This document shows, in pieces, positions 44,109 to 51,555 of a DNA stretch of 64,000 bases. The DNA comes from Salisediminibacterium halotolerans. GTDB lineage: Bacteria; Bacillota; Bacilli; Bacillales; Salisediminibacteriaceae. A program made the translations under genes and the position numbers. The notes under the pieces are model-generated. The model had not been told where the DNA came from, did not search any database, and was given only the letters and a program-made list of their open reading frames with translations. How positions within the stretch are numbered: position 1 is the first letter of the stretch; each line of letters opens with the position of its first letter. Location of the stretch: positions 434,001-498,000 of the forward strand of contig NZ_RKQQ01000003.1 of the NCBI RefSeq assembly GCF_003814815.1, given 5' to 3'.

Positions 44109-44132
44109 AAAACCGCTCAGAAGAGCGGTTTT
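44109..44132 (-). repeat. Terminator copy flanking element C (ohr-proximal)
   Basis: An exact 24-bp repeat of 43605-43628. Read on the minus strand it follows the ohr stop by 16 bp, with stem ACCGCTC / GAGCGGT followed by only TTTT before the element begins (CAGAG). Confidence 0.85.
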
Positions 44133-44148
44133 TTTAGTCCATTTTATT

Positions 44149-44571
44149 TTATTTCGCAGTCACGTGCAGATCAACGTCGATGTTGCCGCGCGTCGCTTTC
44201 GAATAAGGACAGAAATCGTGCGCTTTTTGTGCGAGTGATTCCGCCTCTTCTTGGGAAACGCCTTTAATTTCAACATGCATTGTTACGCCGATTTTAAAGC
44301 CGTTGTCTGTCGGATCTTTAATTAAGCTTACTTCTGACGTTAACGTAGACTCAATGTCTTTTTTTTCGTTTGAAGCCATTAAGTTTAGCGCGCCGTCATA
44401 ACAAGCTGCGTATCCTGCTGCAAAAAGCTGTTCCGGATTAGTCTTATCGCTTGGAATGTTGTCACCTTTCGGCATTGATAAATCAAGGTCAATGACTCCG
44501 TTGTCCGACTTCACGTGTCCTTCGCGTCCGCCCGTTGCCGTTGCTGATGTTGTCAATACTTTATCTGCCAT
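44149..44571 (-). CDS. ohr: Organic hydroperoxide resistance protein (Ohr/OsmC)
   Basis: A 140-aa thiol peroxidase of the Ohr subfamily. The reactive Cys pair is in GYAACYDGAL and DFCPYSKATRGN. It reduces organic hydroperoxides, usually with lipoyl partners. In Bacilli it is normally repressed by OhrR, but no OhrR gene and no clear OhrR operator are visible here. Its terminator holds element copy C. Confidence 0.95.
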   Translation of the reverse strand: MADKVLTTSATATGGREGHVKSDNGVIDLDLSMPKGDNIPSDKTNPEQLFAAGYAACYDGALNLMASNEKKDIESTLTSEVSLIKDPTDNGFKIGVTMHVEIKGVSQEEAESLAQKAHDFCPYSKATRGNIDVDLHVTAK

Positions 44572-44661
44572 GTGATCACTCCTTAGTAATATTGTTTCAA
44601 AAGTTACTATTCACGTTTCTGTCATAATTTAAACATCATATTCGCGTCCGGCAGTCTCACT

Positions 44662-44670
44662 TGATATAAT
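44662..44670 (+). promoter_or_regulatory. Extended -10 promoter of the alpha/beta hydrolase gene
   Basis: TGATATAAT (TGnTATAAT), 27 bp upstream of the start codon. No clear -35. Confidence 0.5.
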
Positions 44671-44696
44671 AAAGCAACGATTCAGAAAAGGACGCG

Positions 44697-45551
44697 ATGC
44701 GATTGATCACTTCAACATTTACGTTTTCAGACAGTGCAGTTATACCGTATTACGAGATCGAAAGCCAGGAGCGCGATAAGACGAAGACAGTCATCGTCGG
44801 TATTCACGGCTTGATGTCAGATCTCGATTACTGGAAGCGTCTGGCTGACAATTTAACGGTTTTAGCTTCGGTTGATGTTCATCTGCCGATCTTGCGCGGA
44901 TACACTAACGCCGAAACTAAAAAAGGCGACATTCCGAATGCCGGTCAATATGACAACGATCTCGTAGAAATATTACAAGAATTAGAACACGAATACGAGC
45001 GTATCGTTTTGATTGGCCACTCGACCGGCGCAGCCAACGTTTGCCGGATTCTAAACGCCGGTCGTCTTCCAGTTAAGACGGAAAAAATCATTCTCGCTGC
45101 ACCGTTTCTTCATCCTGCTCTGCCGGTTAACCGGGAGATCTCCAATCAGGAAAACGGTTCGGACAGCTGGGCCGTTTATTCAAAACGCGCAAAATTTTAT
45201 CACATTTGGGCAAATATCAATCCATTTTTTCAAGGCCGCGCCCCTGTCGTGAAGGTTCCTGTCCGTGATGTCCCGTACGATGCTTCCTCGCAAGTTTACC
45301 CGTACGAATTAAGTTACCGTTTAGTCATGAGCCGGTTTATCGATTTAAAACATACCAATTGGCAATTGTTTGCGAAATCATCTGTTTTTATCGGCAGCGC
45401 TGACGAAGTCATCGACTCTGAAAAACTTAAGCAATTATGGAAAGATAAAACCGGAACAGACATGCACACAGTAGACAGCGAGGATCACAATTCCTTATTA
45501 ACATCACCGCCGTTTATGCAACACATCCTGGAATCCGTTCGCCTCTTGTAA
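44697..45551 (+). CDS. Alpha/beta-fold hydrolase
   Basis: A 284-aa hydrolase with oxyanion-hole HG (VGIHGLMSD), nucleophile elbow GHSTGA and a probable catalytic His in DSEDHNSLL near the C-terminus. An Asp in GSADEVIDS completes a likely triad. AAAGGA precedes the ATG. It is convergent with the C45 peptidase gene, 20 bp away. Substrate unknown. Confidence 0.82.
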   Translation: MRLITSTFTFSDSAVIPYYEIESQERDKTKTVIVGIHGLMSDLDYWKRLADNLTVLASVDVHLPILRGYTNAETKKGDIPNAGQYDNDLVEILQELEHEYERIVLIGHSTGAANVCRILNAGRLPVKTEKIILAAPFLHPALPVNREISNQENGSDSWAVYSKRAKFYHIWANINPFFQGRAPVVKVPVRDVPYDASSQVYPYELSYRLVMSRFIDLKHTNWQLFAKSSVFIGSADEVIDSEKLKQLWKDKTGTDMHTVDSEDHNSLLTSPPFMQHILESVRLL

Positions 45552-45570
45552 AGTTGCGGACGGATTCTTC

Positions 45571-46647
45571 TCAGTGCAGCGTGTGTGTTTCCGCTTGGAT
45601 ATGTTCTGTTTCCGGAAGTGTATCAGGGATCCGCCCGCGGATTTTCCGTAAAAACAGTTGCTCCCCTTCCAGCCACGCCTTAAAATCAATCGTTATCGGG
45701 GCAGCATCCGGGCCGATGCCGACTGTTGCCTGCAAGTTTTTTGTATCGTATACAGCTGTATGGATTGTTCCGGCCCAGCTGCGATAGTTGGTTTTTGCGA
45801 TGCCGTTTTGCAGCTGGTTCAGCTGTTCGAACATGGTATTTCTATCGGACTGAGCCGTTACCGTTGCGTTTAACAGATCAAGACGACCGATTGATTCTGT
45901 TAAATAATTCCGGTTTTCAATCAGTTTGTTCTCCGATTGAAAATGGTTCGTACATGTCAGCCGCTGCTTGCCGGAACGTTCATCAGTCCCTTTAGCCGAA
46001 GCTTCGACAACAGCGCTTTTGCCTGTCCGGTCAGTAAGCGAGTAGTTAAATGCGAACCTGTGCGGCAATTCATGTAAAAGCGCCGTTGCTTCATCGACAG
46101 AACGGCATGAATCGAGGATCAGCCGTGCAATCGTTGTACAGATAAACCCGTCGCCCGGGCGGAGCCGATTTACAAAATGATAGCCGACAGCTAAGCCATG
46201 TTCGTTCATCCCGTCCATTCTCCCCGCCATTCGCTGCGCAAAACCGATATGAGCAGCTCCTTGACCTGAAGAAGGCTGCCATAATACGAAGCGGCCGTCG
46301 TATGTTTTCGGGTGGTAATCATAATTTCGCCCGTACACACCGTTTGCCATAAAAGAACTGCATCCTGATGTAACCCAGCTTTGCTGATAACCGGCATACT
46401 CGTGCAAAACATTTTCCAACGACCACTTCAGCCCGTCCGCCATTCCGTTTAGCTCTGCCCACAATGACGGCGAAAAGGCGGTGATCCAATTTTTTGCTTC
46501 TTTGCTGTCTACGGTGTATTGACGGATCGATTTTTTTCGGCGTTTTAAGTGTTTGTCTTTTAATAGCGATGATACATGCTGCCCTTGTTTTACGCCAAAG
46601 TCATAAGGATCTCCCCGTCCGTGAATCACATCTGTTTCAATCAGCAT
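45571..46647 (-). CDS. C45-family autoproteolytic acyltransferase/hydrolase
   Basis: A 358-aa Ntn hydrolase of the acyl-CoA:6-aminopenicillanate acyltransferase (peptidase C45) type. The nucleophile Cys lies in SGCSSFMANG (about residue 97), becoming N-terminal after self-cleavage; NYDYHP and NEHGLAVGYHFV are family features. No penicillin biosynthesis genes are present; such proteins in Bacilli are thought to hydrolyse amides, with unknown targets. AGGGAG precedes the ATG. Confidence 0.82.
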   Translation of the reverse strand: MLIETDVIHGRGDPYDFGVKQGQHVSSLLKDKHLKRRKKSIRQYTVDSKEAKNWITAFSPSLWAELNGMADGLKWSLENVLHEYAGYQQSWVTSGCSSFMANGVYGRNYDYHPKTYDGRFVLWQPSSGQGAAHIGFAQRMAGRMDGMNEHGLAVGYHFVNRLRPGDGFICTTIARLILDSCRSVDEATALLHELPHRFAFNYSLTDRTGKSAVVEASAKGTDERSGKQRLTCTNHFQSENKLIENRNYLTESIGRLDLLNATVTAQSDRNTMFEQLNQLQNGIAKTNYRSWAGTIHTAVYDTKNLQATVGIGPDAAPITIDFKAWLEGEQLFLRKIRGRIPDTLPETEHIQAETHTLH

Positions 46648-46719
46648 CTAAACCCAGCTCCCTAAGTTAAAAATCGTTGTTTGCTGCTTTTCAGCGTTTT
46701 AAACCGGTTGACATGCCTG

Positions 46720-47613
46720 TCAGTTCTTATGATAAAGGAGCTTAATCCGTTGGACAGAGAGACTGTCAAGCTCTTCCTTGATCCGAAACTGTTCGGCCTC
46801 TAACCGGGTCAACCCGTCATGGATGAGATCGATTTTGCTGTCGATCGTTTTTAACCCTTCCGTTAAGCGGCCGTGACAGATCCAATCTGTTATTGTCCGA
46901 GCAAAAAAGTGTGCTGAAACATCGAGCAAATGGCTGAAGTCGGCCTCGATCATTTCGCTCTCATGCAAAAATGCCAATTCAGTTTGCCAATACAAGAGTA
47001 AAGTCTCCGCATGAAGACAAGACAAAGCTGCGTTATCCAACGGAAGAAGCTTGGCGGCCGATGTGGCCAGTTGCTGATTTAACTGTTCCGTAAGCACGGT
47101 GTCGTTTAAATGATCTGCCATTTCTTTAGTTTCATATAATGAAGCGAGGACTTCCTCGCTGAAAATAATCAGATCTTCCAATGTTTGCATAAAGCTGAGC
47201 ATATGTGCTTCGTTAACCGTTACGTCATACAGCTCGTTTGTCCAGACTGCAGATGTGTCGGCAATCAGTTCGTCTTTACGCTCCTCTAAATTTGTGTATT
47301 TGTGATCCAATGTTTCTTTAACGGGCGCAGCTTGCATGAATCCGGCCGCATCGTGGTGTAATTTGCGGATTTTTTCCTGCCAATACCAGCGGTTTACGGC
47401 TGCGGTCAATTTCGGCGATTCATCAGTTTCCTGCAACGAAAGCTGACAAGTCAGCACGGACGGATCGTGTGGACTCTCAGGATTGAAAATCCCGTCTCCG
47501 GTATCTATCCCGTCATCAATCGTCTGTTTTGCGGCGGCTGATAAGCGGTTATATTTCAGCATTCTCCGTGTCTTTTCAGTCAGGTCTACAATCTCTTCGT
47601 TTAAACTCTGCAT
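46720..47613 (-). CDS. Unrecognised cytosolic helical protein
   Basis: A 297-aa protein I do not recognise. It is predicted mostly helical with long acidic heptad-rich stretches (about residues 100-190 and a C-terminal coiled-coil-like segment from 255). No signal peptide, membrane segment or conserved catalytic motif is evident. GGAGGAGGA precedes the ATG at 47613, so translation is well supported. It lies downstream of adhE but beyond its terminator. Confidence 0.6.
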   Translation of the reverse strand: MQSLNEEIVDLTEKTRRMLKYNRLSAAAKQTIDDGIDTGDGIFNPESPHDPSVLTCQLSLQETDESPKLTAAVNRWYWQEKIRKLHHDAAGFMQAAPVKETLDHKYTNLEERKDELIADTSAVWTNELYDVTVNEAHMLSFMQTLEDLIIFSEEVLASLYETKEMADHLNDTVLTEQLNQQLATSAAKLLPLDNAALSCLHAETLLLYWQTELAFLHESEMIEADFSHLLDVSAHFFARTITDWICHGRLTEGLKTIDSKIDLIHDGLTRLEAEQFRIKEELDSLSVQRIKLLYHKN

Positions 47614-47629
47614 CTTTGTCCTCCTCCGT

Positions 47630-47668
47630 TAACGAAAAAAAAGACTTGGCGCTCTTAACGCCAAGTCT
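47630..47668 (-). terminator. Intrinsic terminator of adhE
   Basis: Perfect 10-bp stem AGACTTGGCG / CGCCAAGTCT, 7-nt loop, then a long T-run on the minus strand (AAAAAAAA on the plus). It starts 35 bp after the adhE stop. Confidence 0.93.
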
Positions 47669-47702
47669 ATCATGAGCTGTTCTGTCTCGGGTAGTATCCT
47701 GT

Positions 47703-50318
47703 TTATGCTTTTGTATGAACGCCGTGATAAGCGTTGCGGTAAATATCGGCAAGTTCGGATACAAGAGGCATCTTCGGATTGCTGATCGTACATTGATCTT
47801 CAAAAGCTAAATCTGCCAATCGCTCCACGTTGTTTTCAAACGTTTCGTGATCTACGCCGCACTCTGCAATGCTCATCGGAATACCGACTTCTTCAGCAAG
47901 CTTAATGACAGCTTGGACTAAGCTTTCTACGCCCTGATCAGTTGTATTCGCTTTTAAACCGAGCATTTTTGCTAAAGCCGCATAACGCTGATCCGCTTTG
48001 AAACTTTCGTATTTTGGGAAAGATGCAAATTTCGTCGGTTTTTTCGCGTTGTATCTGATCACATGCGGCATCAAAATCGTATTTGAGCGGCCGTGAGCGA
48101 TCTTGTATTCGGCGCCGAGTTTGTGAGCTAAACTGTGGTTAATGCCGAGAAACGCGTTTGCAAAGGCCATACCCGCAATCGTCGAAGCGTTGTGCATTTT
48201 CTCCCGAGCTTCTTCGTCATTGCCGTTATGATAAGCGCGCGGCAAATATTCAAACACGAGCTGCACTGCTTTTTCTGCCAGCGCATCGGTGTAATCATTC
48301 GCCATTACAGATACGTAAGCTTCGATGGCGTGTGTAAGCACATCCAACCCTGTATCTGCCGTTACGGATGGAGGAACCGTTTTAACGTAAACCGGGTCAA
48401 TAATCGCGACATCGGGTGTCAGTTCATAATCAGCAAGCGGATATTTTACATTGTTCTCTTTATCTGTAATCACGGAGAACGATGTTACTTCAGAGCCGGT
48501 TCCGGAAGTGGTCGGAATCGCGACAAACTGCGCTTTATTGCCAAGTTTAGGGTATTTAAACACGCGCTTGCGAATATCCATAAACTTTTGTTTCAAACCG
48601 TGAAAATCCAGGTCCGGGTGTTCGTAGAAAAGCCACATCCCTTTCGCCGCGTCCATAGCTGACCCGCCGCCTAACGTGATAATCACATCCGGTTCAAAGT
48701 TTTGCATCATTTTTGCCCCGTTCATGACTGTTTCAATCGACGGGTCTGCTTCTACTTTGGAAAATACTTCGTACTGTACAGATTTTTCGCGTTTGTTCAA
48801 ATAGTAGAGTACATTGTCTACATAACCTGTATTTACCATGACTTCATCGGTTACAATCATCGCCCGCGAAATGTCAGGCATTTTTTCCAGGTATTGCGTC
48901 GCGTTTTTCTCGAAGTAAATTTTAGGCGGAACTTTAAACCACTGCATATTGTTACGACGTTTACCGATTTTTTTAAAGTTTAACAAGTTGAAGGTCGTGA
49001 CATTTTGTGATACAGAGTTATGACCGTGTGAGCCGCAACCGAGAGTAAGTGAAGGAATGTATTCGTTATAAATATCGCCGATCGCTCCTTGTGATGATGG
49101 ACTGTTTGAGATGATTCGTCCCGCTTTCATGCGTAAACCGAAAGCTTCTATTAATTGATCATTTTGCGAGTGAATAACCGCTGAGTGGCCGAGTCCGCCG
49201 AAATAAAGCATTTCTTCCGCCCGCTTAAAGCCTTCTTCATAGTTTTTAACGCGATAACAAGCTAGAACCGGACTCATTTTTTCGCGTGATAGCGGTTCAT
49301 CTGCGCCGACAGTTTCCAACTCGGCGATCAAAATTTTCGTATCTTCCGGCACAGTTATTCCGGCCATCTCTGCGATTACCGGAGCCGGTTTGCCGACGAT
49401 TTCCGGACGGACCGCCCCTTTTTCGATATTGATGACCGTATTTTCAACTTTCTTCTTTTCATCTTTGGAGAGAAAATAACAGCTGTTAGCTTTTAATTCA
49501 TTTTTCGTTTCTTTAAACACCGGATCATCAATAATGACCGCCTGTTCCGACGCACAGATCATCCCGTTATCAAATGTCTTCGACAAGATTAAGTCATTGA
49601 CCGCCTGTTTGATATTCGCCGTTCTTTCGATAAAGCAAGGAACATTACCCGGACCGACGCCAAGTGCCGGTTTCCCGGTACTGTAGGCGGATTTAACCAT
49701 TCCAGACCCGCCGGTCGCGAGAACTACTGCTGTGCCTTGATGGTTCATCAGCAGCTGCGTCGCATCGATCGACGGCGTCGGGATCCACTGAATGCAATGT
49801 TCCGGAGCGCCGGCTTTTACGGCAGCATCATACATGATTTCCGCAGCTTTTGAACTGCATTGTTGAGCGGACGGATGAAAGGCAAAAATGATTGGATTGC
49901 GTGTTTTAATTGCAATCAGCATTTTAAACATTGCCGTCGATGTTGGGTTTGTTACGGGGGTCACCCCGGCAATTACACCGACAGGATCGGCAATTTCAAC
50001 GATCTCTTCGAATTTGTTTTCATTGACGACTCCGACAGTTTTGTCGTACTTGATGGCATGATAAATGTATTCTGTTGCAAAAATATTTTTAGTGATTTTG
50101 TCTTCATATACCCCGCGCCCTGTTTCTTCATGTGCAAGCTTGGCAAGCGGCATATGCTGATCGAGCCCGGCAAGCGCCATTTTATGAACGATCGCATCAA
50201 CCGTTTCTTGATCGAAATTCATAAATGATTCCGACGCTTTTTGTCCATTTTCAACTAGCCGGTCAATCATTTCCCGCGTCTCTTCTTTTTGCGTAACATC
50301 CGTTTCATTGACAGCCAT
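47703..50318 (-). CDS. adhE: Bifunctional acetaldehyde-CoA/alcohol dehydrogenase
   Basis: An 871-aa fusion that turns acetyl-CoA to acetaldehyde and then ethanol, oxidising two NADH. The N-terminal CoA-acylating aldehyde dehydrogenase half has its catalytic Cys in NGMICASEQAVI. The C-terminal iron-dependent alcohol dehydrogenase half has GGGSAMDAAK and the metal-binding His residues in NAFLGINHSLAHKLG. Full family length. GGAGGG precedes the ATG. Two Rex-type operators upstream suggest induction at high NADH/NAD, i.e. fermentative growth. Confidence 0.96.
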   Translation of the reverse strand: MAVNETDVTQKEETREMIDRLVENGQKASESFMNFDQETVDAIVHKMALAGLDQHMPLAKLAHEETGRGVYEDKITKNIFATEYIYHAIKYDKTVGVVNENKFEEIVEIADPVGVIAGVTPVTNPTSTAMFKMLIAIKTRNPIIFAFHPSAQQCSSKAAEIMYDAAVKAGAPEHCIQWIPTPSIDATQLLMNHQGTAVVLATGGSGMVKSAYSTGKPALGVGPGNVPCFIERTANIKQAVNDLILSKTFDNGMICASEQAVIIDDPVFKETKNELKANSCYFLSKDEKKKVENTVINIEKGAVRPEIVGKPAPVIAEMAGITVPEDTKILIAELETVGADEPLSREKMSPVLACYRVKNYEEGFKRAEEMLYFGGLGHSAVIHSQNDQLIEAFGLRMKAGRIISNSPSSQGAIGDIYNEYIPSLTLGCGSHGHNSVSQNVTTFNLLNFKKIGKRRNNMQWFKVPPKIYFEKNATQYLEKMPDISRAMIVTDEVMVNTGYVDNVLYYLNKREKSVQYEVFSKVEADPSIETVMNGAKMMQNFEPDVIITLGGGSAMDAAKGMWLFYEHPDLDFHGLKQKFMDIRKRVFKYPKLGNKAQFVAIPTTSGTGSEVTSFSVITDKENNVKYPLADYELTPDVAIIDPVYVKTVPPSVTADTGLDVLTHAIEAYVSVMANDYTDALAEKAVQLVFEYLPRAYHNGNDEEAREKMHNASTIAGMAFANAFLGINHSLAHKLGAEYKIAHGRSNTILMPHVIRYNAKKPTKFASFPKYESFKADQRYAALAKMLGLKANTTDQGVESLVQAVIKLAEEVGIPMSIAECGVDHETFENNVERLADLAFEDQCTISNPKMPLVSELADIYRNAYHGVHTKA

Positions 50319-50335
50319 GTTTCGTCACCCTCCAT

Positions 50336-50353
50336 TTGTGAATGTTTTCACTT
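50336..50353 (-). promoter_or_regulatory. Rex-like operator, proximal to adhE
   Basis: TTGTGAA-TGTT-TTCACTT, 16 of 18 matched to the Rex inverted repeat TTGTGAAnnnnTTCACAA. It lies over the ribosome-binding region, about 50 bp downstream of the promoter. Confidence 0.7.
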
Positions 50354-50398
50354 GATTCGTTAAAAATAAATGACCACCGTTTGTGATCTTTCGAATTG

Positions 50399-50427
50399 AT
50401 TATAACTCGATAATGCGCTGTTTTCTA
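50399..50427 (-). promoter_or_regulatory. Candidate adhE promoter
   Basis: On the minus strand TAGAAA, a 17-bp spacer and TATAAT. A perfect TTGACA at 50428-50433 is adjacent but 23 bp from the -10, too far to be its partner. Confidence 0.45.
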
Positions 50428-50435
50428 TGTCAAAT

Positions 50436-50453
50436 TTGTGAAAAGATTCACAT
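50436..50453 (-). promoter_or_regulatory. Rex-like operator, distal to adhE
   Basis: TTGTGAA-AAGA-TTCACAT, 17 of 18 positions matched to the Rex consensus. It is exactly 100 bp upstream of the proximal site and just above the -35. Confidence 0.75.
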
Positions 50454-50498
50454 TGATGAGTGTATCCGTTTTCAATGTGGCGGTTTTGTGACGGCCGT

Positions 50499-51410
50499 TC
50501 AGCTCTTGACGGCCGCCCCTTGCAGCAGCGTGACGGCTGCCATTTTTTGAATAAATGTTCTCATTTCGTTTATGGAGTAATCTTGCAATGACATCATATC
50601 AAACGTATCGAGTTCCCATTTTTTTAAAATCCATTCGATTCGTTCGCGGTCATTCGTTTCAATCCGTTTTTCGTCATACGGGATATTAACGAACAGCTGA
50701 CCTTCCCTTCTGTCGAGCGCTTCCATCAGCGGCAAAGTAGTCAAAAAAAGCGTTTCTGCGCGGTTTTCAATTCCGATCAGTTCTAAATGGACGGTGTGCG
50801 GGCACTTTAATTTTCGTTCCCCTTGTTTATAGACGATTCGCAGCTGCCCTTCATCGTAAAGCTCACCGCGAAAATAAACGTGAAAATGCCGCTGCTGCTC
50901 GGCTTCTGTCGCGGATAATTCCTTTTTGACGACCCGGTCGGAAAACAATAAAGTGAAGTCTGACCAGGCGGTGTTTAAGTCCTGATGAAGCAAATCTTCG
51001 CCGAACATGATCAGTTCATCTTCATACGTTCGGCCGGAGGATCGATCCTGAGCGGCCTGGCTGAGCATTGGCTGAACAGAGGCAAGTTCATAAATATTAA
51101 AGCAAGAGAACTCAAACTGTTCCAACAGCGCTCGGTAGTTATCAGCGAATTCCGGTGAACAGACAACCCGATGAAGGATTGCTTCATCATCGAGTTCGGC
51201 TGCTACATAATCAAATAAAACACCTAAATACACCCTTGTCAGGGGCTTTTCAAAAAAGTAAACCCGCCAGTTGTTTTTTTGCTGGTCTTCATAATCCAGT
51301 GTCGTTAAATTATCAGCAAAAAAAGATTGTGAGCGGATGTATGTTAAATCTTCCCCGAGGAGACTGGGGAATTGCTTAAATTTCGTTAACAGATCTGTCG
51401 TTGTCTGCAT
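50499..51410 (-). CDS. Unrecognised conserved-looking cytosolic protein
   Basis: A 303-aa protein I cannot assign. It has alternating helical and beta stretches, an acidic middle and no membrane or signal segment. I see no catalytic motif. The ATG at 51410 follows GCGGAGGA by 7 bp; the frame remains open for 22 more codons. It sits upstream of adhE on the same strand but before the Rex-controlled promoter, so it is a separate unit. Confidence 0.6.
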   Translation of the reverse strand: MQTTTDLLTKFKQFPSLLGEDLTYIRSQSFFADNLTTLDYEDQQKNNWRVYFFEKPLTRVYLGVLFDYVAAELDDEAILHRVVCSPEFADNYRALLEQFEFSCFNIYELASVQPMLSQAAQDRSSGRTYEDELIMFGEDLLHQDLNTAWSDFTLLFSDRVVKKELSATEAEQQRHFHVYFRGELYDEGQLRIVYKQGERKLKCPHTVHLELIGIENRAETLFLTTLPLMEALDRREGQLFVNIPYDEKRIETNDRERIEWILKKWELDTFDMMSLQDYSINEMRTFIQKMAAVTLLQGAAVKS

Positions 51411-51510
51411 CTTGATTCCTCCGCTGTTAATTATTGGTTCATTATTATGTAACCATATATTCCTTCGTTTAAACAAACTATTTCTGAAGGTCGTAATTTT
51501 TCTTCGCAGA

Positions 51511-51519
51511 TGATATAAT
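51511..51519 (+). promoter_or_regulatory. Extended -10 promoter of the ABC-F gene
   Basis: TGATATAAT, 37 bp upstream of the start codon, without a good -35. Confidence 0.5.
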
Positions 51520-51555
51520 GCTTGAGGATTTCATTAAAAGAGGATGATGTATATT

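Noticed and set aside
8024-44132. Group IIC intron remnants (these also insert at terminators)
   Set aside because: Group II introns do not duplicate their target, start with GTGYG and end with a domain V/VI hairpin. These units have inverted-repeat ends and duplicated terminators instead.
44572-44660. OhrR operator upstream of ohr
   Set aside because: No convincing palindrome of the B. subtilis OhrR type was found.
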